A stretch of DNA of 64,000 nucleotides from Petrolisthes cinctipes (lineage: Eukaryota > Arthropoda > Malacostraca > Decapoda > Porcellanidae), in contig JAWQEG010003695.1 in NCBI GenBank assembly GCA_033782935.1, positions 39,192-103,191 of the forward strand, read 5' to 3'. Below, in pieces: positions 12,611 through 23,769 of this stretch. Both the position numbers and the translations under genes were made by a program. Under the pieces are notes generated by a model that saw nothing but the letters and a program-made list of their open reading frames with translations, did no database searches and was not told the DNA's origin. The stretch's first letter is position 1. The number at the start of each line of letters is the position of its first letter.

Positions 12611-12661
<51 letters not shown>
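12609..12661 (+). repeat. (TTA)n tail of LINE fragment A
   Basis: About 17 ATT units directly after ATAAACCGTTA. The same arrangement ends fragment B on the other strand, so this is the element's own 3' tail rather than an independent microsatellite. Confidence 0.8.
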
Positions 12662-12663
<2 letters not shown>

Positions 12664-13290
12664 CCTAGCACACACACATATACCAGCATAACCAACCACA
12701 CATCCTAGCACACACACATACCAACACAACCACCCACACACATATACCAGCATAACCAACCACACATCCTAGCACACACACATACCAACACAACCACACA
12801 CACACATATACCAGCATAACCAACCACACATCCTAGTACACACACATACAGCACAACCACACACACAGCATAACCAACCACACATCCTAGCACACACACA
12901 TATACCAGCATAACCAACCACACATCCTAGCACACACACATATACTAGCACAACCAACCACACATCGTTGCACACACACATATACCAGCTCAACCAACCA
13001 CACATCCTAGCACACACACATACCAACACAACCACCCACACATCCTAGCACACACACATACCAGCATAACCAACCACACATCCTAGCATACACACCTGCA
13101 CAACCACCCACACATCCTAGCATACACACCTGCACAACCACCCACACATCCTAGCACACACACATACCAACACAGCCAACCACACATCCTAGCATACACA
13201 CCTGCACAACCACCCACACATCCTAGCACACACACACATACCTGCATAACCAACCACACATCCTAGCATACACACCTGCACCACTTCTCA
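12662..13290 (+). repeat. Minisatellite, unit about 40 bp with ATCCTAGCACACACAC core
   Basis: About 15 copies of CACATCCTAGCAYACACA, alternating with ATACCAGCATAACCAACCA or CCTGCACAACCACC. Unit length varies from about 31 to 62 bp. The long Cys/Val/Trp-rich minus-strand frames are translations of the array. Confidence 0.9.
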
Positions 13291-14609
13291 TACAATAACA
13301 CATACCTAGTACACACATATTAAGCTCACCCTGACATGTACAGTACACTGCTACACTCACACAACTACATACACAATCGCATTCCATCTTCACTAACACA
13401 CACACAACATACAATGGAATCTACCTCATTACACATCATATACCTCACACCATGACATATTCTCCCCTATACTCATCACACCAATAATTCCTCTGGGTCC
13501 AATTTCCTCTCTTTATGTACTGTGCACCATTCATCTTCCTTCATGTATTCTCCCATAAGTTTTGTCCTTACTCTCTATCTTAATTTACTTACCAACAGTC
13601 CTGAACGAGATGAACGGTAAACAGATGCACCTAGTTGAATGAACAGCTTGCCACACTAAACTGAGGTGTTGTTTATCCAGCTCGTCAATGTGAAGAGATG
13701 ACGAAGGCGACAATAGTGAGTGGACAGCGACCCAGAGGGAGGCGAACTGCGAACAAAATGGACGTCACAACAAGTCCACACAAACTTCTGGGATTTTACG
13801 AGGTGTTAGAGTCGTTCTTGGTATCCTGGCCACATCGACAAGTCAAGAAAATATCCCTTATATCATCACCAGCTCACAGTATATCAGATGCCCGACCATA
13901 TTACAAGATGATGTGGTTTTTAAGCCTGTGAATAACGGTACAACTGTCCTCCTTAGAGTCCTTAGTCCTCTCCTGTTAGTGACGTGTAAAAAAATGATGC
14001 TGTCATCTAGTGGGGCTTCAACACCTTGAAGCTCCATTGTGAAGCACCCAACACCTCGAGGCTTCACTCAGTAAATCTCAAAGTGTCACAAGCCACACCC
14101 AACTGACAGTCTACAGTGCCGAAGATGAAACATGTAAAGATAAATATTATTATTACGTAAAAATGGTAATATTGTAGATCGTGAGTGACTGTAAGAAGAT
14201 GTGAGTTAGGAAGGAATGAAACAAAATAAACTGTGTAATATAGGCAGGTATGGATTCGATTCGCTAGAAGTGAATGTTTGGGCTGGCAACACGAATTTTG
14301 TTTCACACTTTATGAAATAGCGCCTTTCACTAAGGACAAATGAATCGACTTTCGTCCTAGATTCAAGCAACTTTCGGGGGAAGCCGAAGATGTCGTGGGC
14401 TTGAAAGGGGAGGGGGGACCCATTTCACTGGGTATTCTGTCCCTCTCTGTAATTCTAAGGCCATAGAGCCCCATACACCTTGATAAAAAGCAAAAATCTG
14501 GGTACTGATGATGATCATTATAATAATATTTCTGGCCAGACCACCAGGGCCGTAAGGAATGTGTGTATGAAGTGTCTGTAAACTTGCCTACCCTCAGCTT
14601 CACTCACAT
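13291..14609. other. Unique DNA, no gene seen
   Basis: No protein family recognised in the 60-97-codon frames. A 97-codon minus-strand frame at 14310-14603 has no known motif and is not called. A short inverted pair around ACACCT(T/C)GAAGC lies near 14025-14065. Confidence 0.4.
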
Positions 14610-14900
14610 GCAACTCGGCCAGGTGTGTGTGTGTCTGTGTGTGTGGTTGGTTGGTTGGTGAGGGTTCCACTTGGCAGCCCTGGACTCTCTCACACCTGCG
14701 CTGTGAGTATGTTTGTATGTATGTGTGCGTGTGTGCGTGTGTGTATGTGTGTGTGTTGTCGTGGGAATTACTCTGTGTGCGTGTGTTTATTTAAACCTAC
14801 GTTAGTGTGCGTACTTGTGGTTGTGAACGTGTTAATGTACAGCAGTGTGCGTATGAATGTACTGTATGTATGTATGTATGTATGTATGTACGTATGTTTG
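14610..14900. repeat. GT-rich tract with (TGTA)n
   Basis: Imperfect GT repeats, then about 8 units of GTAT near 14864-14896. The Cys/Val-rich frame over it is an artefact. Confidence 0.8.
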
Positions 14901-15070
14901 CTCTTTATGTATGTATGCACTCTGGCTTATGTTAATGATCACATTTGGCAAGGGTTAACCTTCGTAAAGATTAAAAATGTAGCTGTGTGTACGTATAAAG
15001 AGACTGTGTTACACCTTCTGTTCTTATGAAATGATTTGAAGATGCGGTGAAAACAACGGTGCAGTATGTA

Positions 15071-15072
<2 letters not shown>

Positions 15073-15149
<77 letters not shown>
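15073..15149. repeat. (CT)n(GT)n microsatellite
   Basis: About 31 CT units followed by about 7 GT units. Confidence 0.95.
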
Positions 15150-15768
15150 TATACTATCTTTTAGAAGTCTTCCAGCCAACTCAACACCTTTATCACCATC
15201 AACAGTTTATGGTAGACTGTACTGTTTCGTGTACTTTATCATCACACGCCATGGACCGAAAGGCAGTGAAAACCTAAATAATTACACGCCAAGAATTTTG
15301 CATCATCACTTCCCAAATTGTCACTGTCATTTGCGACGTGTGAGACCGCAACGCAACGCACCCCACGAACCTCACTGTTGACATAGAGAATTGAAGGTTT
15401 AAGCAACAAATGGCCTGCTGGGCGTACTTAGCATTAACTATAAACATCTGCACCCTCTAAACACATCCGTTATACATAGGTTATAATTATACTAAACAAG
15501 GTGAACTTTTTATTCTACTACTGGGTATTTCGATCATAATTATATGGATCTTCAAAATGGCTAAGGTAAGTTGTTCATAAATCATATAATTATTGTGTTG
15601 CTCCGGATAATGTATAAAATTAAAACGCTCATATTTTTGTCGGCATAAGTTAGTGGAAGGTTTCGAGACCCATAATGACACTGTCTGTTATCCAAAGTCA
15701 AGAGAAAACGATGGTGCAGAAAGAGTAGCAAGAAATACACATACCGGTACTGTAATTCGTAAGTCGTG

Positions 15769-15772
<4 letters not shown>
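15150..15772. other. Unique DNA, no gene seen
   Basis: No protein-like frame or repeat recognised. Confidence 0.4.

Positions 15773-15854
<82 letters not shown>
15773..15854. repeat. (GT)n microsatellite
   Basis: About 40 uninterrupted GT units, with a 15-nt A run shortly after. Confidence 0.95.
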
Positions 15855-15857
<3 letters not shown>

Positions 15858-16004
15858 ATCGGAAAATCTGAACATGAAAAAAAAAAAAAAAATTATGAAG
15901 GAAGCATGAGAGAAAGGCATGAACAAAAGACGAAGAACAGGGAAGAAGATGGCAAAGCAAAAGAGGAGGAAGTGGAAGACGAAGTGAGAGAGTCAGGTAT
16001 TGTA

Positions 16005-16167
16005 CAGTCAGCGGCAGAAGTCGTGTCGCCTCACCTGCTTCACCGAGACAGGCAGTGTTCATGGACTCGAGAAATACGCACGTTTTCTACACCTAATAAT
16101 TTCGAGTCTATGAACATCGCGTGCCTCGGTGAAGCAAGTGAGGCGACAGGACTTTTGCCGCCGACTG
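16005..16167. mobile_element. TA-flanked full-length hairpin element (Tc1/mariner-type MITE)
   Basis: A 163-bp palindrome flanked by TA on both sides. The left arm begins CAGTCAGCGGCAGAAGTC, continues TGTCGCCTCACCTGCTTCAC and CGAG, then ATGGACTCGA. The right arm is its near-exact reverse complement (CAGTCGGCGGCAAAAGTC, then TGTCGCCTCACTTGCTTCAC). Arms are about 75 bp with few mismatches. TA flanks and a CAGT terminus fit a non-autonomous Tc1/mariner relative. It has no coding capacity, and the 153-codon plus frame through it is spurious. Confidence 0.85.
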
Positions 16168-17117
16168 TACAAGGTAACAAGAGGAGAGGAGGAAACAAGA
16201 GTGAGGAAGAGAAGGAAAGATTGAGGAAAAGAGGATGAGTGGGTGAGTGGGAAGGAAGCTGAGGTAGGCGAGGAAGATTGTGGTGGCAATGATGGTAATA
16301 ACAGTGATATAAATCCTTGAGAGCTACAAGCAATAATACCAGTGTTTACACCAGCTGTAGGAGAAGGAACGAACTGATCCTACATGTGCACTACCAGCAG
16401 TAATAATACCAGAAATAATATAGTGTTCAGATCTCAGGGAAATGCAAATGTATTTTTCTTATGTATATAGCACAAGTATGTACAGTACATGTATACATAA
16501 AACAGCACAAAAATAGATGTAAATAACAATCTTCATGATAATAACAAGATAACTTCACTTTCCTCCTTCCTATGTCAACGGGTACAGACAGTATAGGCTA
16601 CTCTTGTTAGTAGTGGCTGTACACATTATAAATACTGATATCAACTGAACAGGGTGGGATCTTAACTCACCAGTAATTGGAGGTGTAACTATCCCCCCCT
16701 TCCCCCCCCCCCCCCATTAACAAGACTTGCATCATCAAAGAAAAACACAAGGCCCTGACCCTGTTACCCACAATCCGAGCTAAATTTAAACCTCACCTTG
16801 TCCTCCCCTCCACAGGCACCACCAACCAGTAAGATATAGTACCTAATAAGTATAATTCCTAGAATAATTGAATGTGTCAAGGGCAGTGGAGTAAACGAGA
16901 TTAACAAGTGCCTCCCAACAAAACCCAAGAACCAATATAAGAAAATGGGTCTTTTGTTCAGCTGGACGAAAAAATTCACAGGATTGTAATTTTAGTGTGG
17001 TGTTATCGTGTGATACAACAAGTGGTGTATTAGCTGATGTATCACATATTAGGCAGTAAAACAAACTGGTTGTACTGCATTGGACAGTCTATTTACATTA
17101 AATATACTACTATAATA
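16168..17117. other. Unique DNA, no gene seen
   Basis: A C-rich run near 16690-16718. Otherwise nothing recognisable. Confidence 0.4.
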
Positions 17118-18185
17118 TACTATATAATAATAAATAATAATAATAATAATAATAAACGGTTTATTCAGAAAAGGGCAGCCATGGCCTGAAAATATTCATT
17201 TACAAATAATTGGCGAAAAATGAAATGGAGTATGAAGCTTAAATTAAATTAAGTTATCCTTATAGTGCAAACACACCAAACATACAAATAAACATATGAT
17301 GTGTATATAATTTGTATAGACATAATTCATATATACATTCATTACGCTGTCACACACATATAAACATATATACATTCATTACGCTGTCACACACATATAA
17401 ACATATATACATTCATTACGCTGTCACACACATATAAACATATATAGATAGATACACACATACATACACATACACATACATCCACATAGACATATACCCA
17501 TACATACATATACATATCTACACACATGTACACACATATACATACATTTATACACATACATACATATACACACATATACAGTACATATATGGTACATACA
17601 TGCATTATTTGTCAGCGTTTATTAAGGAAACAATAGTTGGGATGGCACTTTTTCTGTATCTGTCCGTCACGGCCCTAATTGGTTTGATCTTATTATGGTG
17701 ACGGACATTTATCCTTGACCGGGGATTATCTTCCGGTAGCAGTGATCTGTGTCTCTCATTGTTTAGAAGTTTCTTCCCAAACTGCCTCAGGGTTTGTAGG
17801 TGTAGATGGGAGAGGATTGTCAGCTCCAGGGTAGTAAGGGCCTCCTCATAGGTGGTGTAGGCCTCACCTAGAATGATCCTACAGGCCCGTTTTTGTGTTC
17901 TCTCTAGGTGACGTTGTTGGGTGAGAGAGAGGGACGAGGACCAAGCTGGTGATGCATACACAAGTTTAGGGAGTATAAAGATGTTATATATACCCCGTAA
18001 CTCACGTTGTGGCATTCCTAGTGATTTCAGTCTTCTGAGCATGAACAACTTGTAGGATGCAGACTTGACTGTGTTATTAACATGCTGCTTCCAGTTGAGT
18101 CTGGAGTCCACAGTGATGCCGAGGAGTTTGGTTGACTCAACAACTTGGAGGGTGTTGGTTCCTATATGATACAGTGTTAAAATAT
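17118..18185 (-). mobile_element. 5'-truncated CR1/L2-like LINE (fragment B)
   Basis: Minus-strand copy of the same family as fragment A, keeping only the end of ORF2 and the 3' UTR. Its 3' end reads GAATAAACCGTTTATT and then TTA repeats, matching the end of fragment A. The homologous protein begins near 18180, so about the last 190 residues of ORF2 remain. The 3' UTR carries a 37-bp tandem repeat and GT/TATA-rich sequence absent from fragment A. No clear target duplication was found. Confidence 0.75.
17328..17444 (-). repeat. 37-bp tandem repeat, three copies, inside fragment B 3' UTR
   Basis: Three essentially identical units start at 17328, 17365 and 17402. Each contains CATTCATTACGCTGTCACAC followed by ACATATAAA. 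Confidence 0.9.
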
Positions 18186-18204
18186 AGATGAAATATTCAT
18201 TCAT
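17605..18204 (-). pseudogene. C-terminal part of LINE reverse transcriptase (fragment B)
   Basis: An open frame of 199 codons. The homologous part starts at HIGTNTLQVVES and runs through STKLLGITVDSRLNW, MLRRLKSLGM, NIFILPKLVYASPAW, RTQKRACRIILGEAY, LHLQTLRQFGKKLLNN, VRHHNKIKPIRAVTDRYR and SAIPTIVSLIN. It aligns with fragment A without gaps over most of this length. It covers the RT thumb and C-terminal region only. The polymerase active site and endonuclease lie in the truncated part, so it cannot be functional. The first 10 residues are flanking sequence read in frame, so the start codon is fortuitous. Fragment B has no stop or frameshift and so looks younger than A. Confidence 0.75.
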
Positions 18205-19050
18205 AATTCAACAGTGGGACGCGTTCCAGTCTTACCTGTATCTTACTATATAAGTACAAAATAATGCCCTTTGGACCACTGAAACCTGCGTCATGTAACC
18301 TTTTTACCCTTACACTGGTACTGGTGTGGTCGGTGTTGAGAAACCAATGACTGGCTTTAGTAATGAATGCTCAGCAACCACAGACTGTATAACTTCTAGT
18401 AGTCAACCAATGCACTGCCAGCAAGTCTGTTTCTTAGAGCTGTTTGGAGACTTTAGTGGTCTCCACCTTCCTTATAAGTTCCTGTACATAACCAATATTT
18501 TTCGTCAGATTTATTCTGTATAACGATTAATTGGTTTAGGCACTACCTGACAACGAGTGTACAATAGAGATGTTGTATAGGAGGCGCCTCGTATAAGAAA
18601 AAGTAAGGTATGTTTTGTATATTCCCTCACAATGCGCAAGGAAATACTCCCTCAGACTTGCTGTCTTTGTAAGGGTTTTATGGGCAAGCGATCGCATAAT
18701 CCTGAGGCCAGCTTGAAATACTTGGAGTTCGCCTGGTTCTTGTCTAAGCAGGGCAGGGTGAATATAGGTCAGAGGATATAGACTAGTTTTTAATGAGAGC
18801 TAACGGACGGACTTGTATATGTGAAGATAGTGCTGCCTAGTAAAAGGGAAGGTAGGTAGGTAGGTAGGTGGGTATACAATGGACAGTGATGAACTATTAT
18901 ATTGTAACACGTAATAAGAAACAATGGTAAAACTATCAATCACGTGTATTGCACAAGTAGTATCATAATAACGAAAATGCAAAAAAAAAATCCTCGTATG
19001 AATAGACTAACTTAGACTGTCCAGAAGAACATCCATTAACCGTTAATGGC
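18205..19050. other. Unique DNA with one unexplained open frame
   Basis: No repeat family recognised. Minus-strand 18536-18799 is open for 87 codons without an initiating ATG at its head. It contains YIHPALLRQEPGELQVF and AGLRIMRSLAHKTLTK, an ordinary-looking composition but no family I recognise. It may be chance, an exon or a transposon fragment. Confidence 0.3.
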
Positions 19051-19103
19051 TTCTTTCCCCAGTTCACACGTTAATGAATTTAACGTGTGAACTGGGGAAA
19101 GAA
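19051..19103. repeat. Perfect 24-bp stem hairpin with 5-nt loop
   Basis: The arm TTCTTTCCCCAGTTCACACG plus TTAA is followed by TGAAT and then the exact reverse complement. A smaller inverted pair CCATTAA/TTAATGG lies immediately to the left (19033-19049). Confidence 0.9.
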
Positions 19104-19169
19104 TTAAATATCAACCAATGTTGCCAAGGTTCATCAGCTGATAGTGGGAAGTTCTACCCCCATTTAGTG

Positions 19170-19320
19170 ACGATATGGTACAATAGTTAATGTCTGGGTC
19201 TCGTAATCAGAGTATGTAGATTCGATCCCGGTAGCGGTTCTCATCGTTAACAGATAACTAATTTAACCAGGCACCTCCTCTGTATCTGAATGGTTCCCAA
19301 TGCCTGAATAAAAGAACAAC
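19170..19320 (+). mobile_element. Possible tRNA-derived SINE or tRNA pseudogene
   Basis: An A-box-like ATGGTACAATAGTTAATG and a B-box-like GATTCGATCCC are separated by about 36 nt, as in the 5' half of tRNA genes. The acceptor stem does not pair and the anticodon stem is imperfect, so this is not an intact tRNA gene. The 3' limit is unclear. Confidence 0.35.
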
Positions 19321-19418
19321 ACAAGCCGATAAGTTAGGGAGGGATCTTAGGGTTCACAAAAATTGAAGGGATTCAACAACACTAAAATTATTTCAGTGTA
19401 TTTACTGTACCGATGGGA

Positions 19419-19578
19419 TTAAGGCCCCTGTGATCGTGAATGATAATTGGAGGCTTCTGATTCCTCCTAACCATGCCACGAAACAAGCTCCTTCTACAGT
19501 ATACAGGAGGTATTTCGTGGCAATATTTGAAGGACTCATTTACCTCCAATATTCTGACTACATCCCAGAGTCCCTTAA
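19419..19578. mobile_element. TTAA-ended foldback miniature element, copy 3
   Basis: A 160-bp copy with TTAA at both ends. The left arm has TTAAGGCCCCTGTGATCG, AATTGGAGG, CTGATTCCTCCTAACC and ATGCCACGAAACAAG. The reverse complement of the right arm has TTAAGGGACTCTGGGAT, TATTGGAGG, TGAGTCCTTCAAAT and TTGCCACGAAATA. It forms one long imperfect hairpin. Confidence 0.75.
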
Positions 19579-19947
19579 GCAAGCATTCAAAGTATCAGTG
19601 GACCAAAATAACTGAACCAGAGAATATGATAGACACTACGTGTGCGTCAACCGAACCACTTCACCATGAATGATCTCGTGCCTGATAAAGAATAAAACGT
19701 CCATGCACATGATTTATGGCAACTTGTTCAGAGTTTTTTGGCATTGATTCCAAGACCTAAAGGAGAGAGCCAGTCGTAGGAGGTGGCACGAGTAGGCTAC
19801 CCTGGGGATATCTGAATACCGCTTCTTCCTTCTCTCAAAATAAGGTCAAGAGGATTTCGTCAGCTTGCAACCGGCCTGACAAGGGATGTCGAAATCTTGG
19901 CGAGACGAGAGTGCATCTCCGTGCTTGCCAGCGGGACCACTGGCTGG

Positions 19948-19981
<34 letters not shown>

Positions 19982-22216
19982 CAGGGCAAGTTTATTTTGA
20001 GGTAGAGTTAGTTAGTGAACCTTAGTATCATGATGTGAAAAAAGGGTAGAATGATAGTCAGTTAATTGGAAGCTAAACATATCCATTGGATGAAAGCATA
20101 GTTTTAACAAATTCTAATATTTCCGTAAATCACATTCTCAAATATGTGCAATATATGCCAAAACCTTTTCTTTTTACATTTTTACTACGCTATTTAACCA
20201 CACATTTGGTAAGAAGGGTTCAAAACCCACAGAGTTTCATTTAAAGTCCTAGGTATAATATCAATTAGTAATATTAAGAATAGGCCTACTAGTCAGACTG
20301 CAGTCAGACACAGTCAACATTATAGCAGATGTGTCCCCTTTCAGATTCCGTAAAAGTAGGCTGCATGATGCTAGAGTGTGTTCAGCTGTCATACACACAC
20401 TGTCATTGGCGTGACGGATGTACACCCAACGATATTATCATAAGAGTATCGAGAGAGAGCAAGGAAAAAAAAAAAAAATCGGAGAACCTGTTACAGTTTC
20501 TTGGTCTGGGAAGTGGACGGCGTCACCCGAGATAGATGGCAAGTTTTTCCCGTGTTTGACCAAGGAGTAAGAAAAGAAGCTATATATGTTCGATGACCTA
20601 TTTGGTGATGGAAAGAAAGCCAAATTACACTGGCAGGTGCAGCAGTATAATGGATGAAGCCAAATTCCTCTAAGGCTCTGGATACGTGATGATAATACAA
20701 TAAAATTTGCACGAGGATCATTAACGAAGAAAACGAAAACAAAATTAGTTCCAAAATATGACGGATGCCGGAAAGCTCGACGACCTGTTATGGTTTTACT
20801 GTAAGACTAGACCACTCACCACTAAGGATTAATTGTATCATAAATATCTACTTCAAATCAAAAGTGACGACAACAATTATCTCAAAATGGAAGGTCATCT
20901 GGCACCAACAAGAATTTTGGTAAGAGTATTCACTTCATTACTATCGCTACAATTAATTTAGGCTGTGTTGATGACGTCGGTGAAGGCACGAATACTATGT
21001 GCAGTGTAAGACTACGAAAACTAACAACTTATTACCTTGAAACACATGCATGCTACTCGTAAACATAACTACAGTACACAATAAAATAATAAATAAATAT
21101 TGATTGGTATCCCCATCGGACCCCGGTAATACATGTCGTAATAATCATTCTTTTTATATCTACTTATAAATTACGAAATGACCTTCCTCCCTCAATAAAT
21201 CAACCGTCTTACAACCTGCCGTTATTCGAGACAAGACACGAAATAATCATCCATGCAGACCTGAAGATTTTGTAAAAAAATAATGACACTTCTACCTGTT
21301 CCTGAGGAAGAAATAGACCGGAGTTCTAATTAATAAGTTCAGAACAAATGTGGCAAGAGTTATAATAAACAGTGGCTAAGTTAAGCAACCAGAAGCTGAT
21401 GTGTCGAAAATGGTGTCTGGTTAACCTACTATCAGGACCTACATCCAACATGAGCGACGGAGACTCGTGGACAAGCACAGTTGAAATACATAAATTCGAG
21501 GTAGCGCCGCTATTCTGCGAGATGCGCTTTGTGAAAATGGACGGATGTGTGTTTTCATTTGGCTGCCAAAATCAAAACAAAATATACCATCGGCTACTGT
21601 ACCTGGAATTACTATATTAAGAGGTCACACACACACACGACAGTTTCCTAACGTCCTCTTTTACTCCACCAAGATCTAGACATTATCTTGATCTAATTCA
21701 CCAATACCACTGCCACCCCAGTCCTCGCCCTAACCTTTATCTCGTTCCCCCATCGGTGTCTCTCTACCCCAGTTTCGCGTCCTTTACTCTTACCCACGAC
21801 ATGCACACTCGCCCACCACAACACTAACCTATACTTCACATTCCATCATTGGAAAACACTTTACGATTAGCCAAGTAGGATTATTACTTCGCACGAGGTG
21901 GCTGACAGTACCATATTGTCTTGAATTCATTGCTCCAGTGACTATTTTCATAAATACATACAGTACTCATTCTAATCCGAACATTAAATATCTGGCCACC
22001 GTTATCTCTCAGGGAGACTTTAGACTGCAATGTTCTCTTGTATTCAAACAAATACTACCAGTTTTATGAGTGGCCAAGTTTATATTGTACCTAATCTGAC
22101 CTAACTTCATAGAACCTACTCAACCTAACCTTAAGTATCCTAATCTACCATAGTTTCTAGTTTCCCTTGACGTAACTCACTGCTCCATTCCTAACTGGCT
22201 TCAGTAATTTTATTAA
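19579..22216. other. Unique DNA, no gene seen
   Basis: A short (CA)n at 19951-19979 and a 12-nt A run near 20465. Frames of 60-87 codons show no known motif. Confidence 0.45.
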
Positions 22217-23144
22217 AGCCCGTGTCACACGAGAGATATTTTCTGGCATCTTTTGGTATTTTGCTACCAAATGATGCCCGTACTGGTGGCAAAAAGTGCG
22301 CGTGTAGTCACACGGTCGATTCGTCTACCAGCATCTTCCACTGGCGTCTTCCCGCAAACCAAAACAATCACTGACCATTCATTGCAATACTTCCACAATA
22401 ATGACCTCTCTTTTTATAAAACCTGTGTAAGAATTCATATGGTCAACATACTATGCACTCATAGTAACAGTAATGTCTGGTTTGTGAGGCTTACAATCCG
22501 TTCTGGCATATAATCTGAGCAGTGAGAATAAGGAAGGATTCTCTTGCGACCGGGCTCCTAACTTTAGCGACGTGTGATTGGCTGTCCAAACTTCTCATAT
22601 CTCAGATGTTTTGATCTAGTATGCCTTGAATAAAGTATCTGACACGTTATTATGTTTTTAATGTAACAAATATTATTATATAATAGCCAAATGACAAGCT
22701 AAAACTGTTTATATTAGGGAAAAAAACTTGGTTTGTTCATTAGGCTACGGAGTTACTGTATCGTTCGAATCTATTCATTTTAGGTCAAGATACACCGTAA
22801 ATATAAATGAAAGCAAAGTTAATACATGATTTTTTTTTTAATTTTGATTATTTTTTAACAAGATTCAATACAATTTGAAAATCTAAAGCCTGTAATAGCC
22901 TCACGAAGTAACTAAGAAATTAAGGATAAGGACCAAGTCATAGCATCCCTGGACCAACCAACATTTGCCATTTATCTCGATTTTAAACGAAATGTGAAGA
23001 GCTGAGGAGTCACTATGTACTGTGCGGCGTGGTCTGCAGCTCCAGTAGCCTATGTATGGCGGCAAGAAGACGATCATGCGTGTCTTCCCGTTTGCTACCA
23101 AAATACCAAAATATGCCAGAAAAAGTGTCCGTGTGATATGGGCT
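22217..23144. mobile_element. TAA-flanked terminal-inverted-repeat element, non-autonomous
   Basis: A 928-bp segment with inverted ends. Left AGCCCGTGTCACACG then TTTTCTGGCATCTTTTGGTA. Right (reverse complement) AGCCCATATCACACG then TTTTTCTGGCATATTTTGGT. The similarity continues weakly for about 100 bp. TAA immediately flanks both ends (22214-22216 and 23145-23147). A 3-bp TWA duplication is typical of PIF/Harbinger elements, but no transposase is present and the termini are not diagnostic. Confidence 0.6.
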
Positions 23145-23734
23145 TAAGTTTGGGCATATAATGGGCGTATAATCGAGATGAATATGAAACTGCTCGTATT
23201 AGACTACACACTGACACACGTCTCTCCATATTCAGGAAAGTAGAGCGTTACAAAGTACAGAAACTATTTTGAGGGAAATTTTGCCTCCAATATGATGCTT
23301 TCATCATCCTCTAGTACAGGTTCGCTGAACATTTTTTTCTCAGAATCACCGAGCCAGTTTTATTCCTGTAATAAAAAGGTATATCTATCTGGGGACTGGG
23401 CCAGAGAAACTAAAGTAGAGTTATAATGTATCTAACATCAGAGTTTAAAGTTATACCCGATGCCACCAGACGTCAATGTAACTGGTTGGCCTGTGGTGCA
23501 GTATGTGGATAGTTTTCATCATCCATATACCTGACTGTGGAGTATAAGCCCGTCTATAGTTCCCATAAGAGCAAATGTTTGTCATGAATAGTGAACCAAA
23601 ACTCTAAAAATAAGTCATGTAATTACAGTAACCTCTGTTGGTAACTGACACAACTTAAGAATCTGATTACTGGGTACTCTTTGTGTACGTATTGTTTATA
23701 ATATGAATTTAGTGATGTGCGAACGTCTTTTCGA

Positions 23735-23769
<35 letters not shown>

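Larger units (their letters stand above)
10974..12661 (+). mobile_element. 5'-truncated, decayed CR1/L2-like LINE (fragment A)
   Basis: Non-LTR retrotransposon copy with only the reverse-transcriptase part of its ORF2 and the 3' end. The readable protein starts near 10995 (DLPIRLYKEFAPELA) and ends near 12369 (AIPTIVKFI). A short 3' UTR with AATAAACC follows, then a (TTA)n tail. An 11-bp ATCCTAGCACA flanks both sides (10963-10973 and 12662-12672), consistent with a target duplication inside the minisatellite. One in-frame stop and at least two frameshifts show it is dead. It is of the same family as fragment B near 17118-18185. Confidence 0.8.

Noticed and set aside
12664..13280. CRISPR-like array of regularly spaced repeats
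   Set aside because: Spacers and repeats are both variants of the same CA-rich sequence with irregular periods, and the genome is eukaryotic. It is a minisatellite.
14310..14603. 97-codon minus-strand frame with mixed composition
   Set aside because: It has no recognisable motif, no second copy in the window and no splice or start evidence strong enough to call a gene.
15777..16238. 153-codon plus-strand frame rich in Glu/Lys
   Set aside because: It runs from a (GT)n tract through a MITE and purine-rich DNA. No domain.
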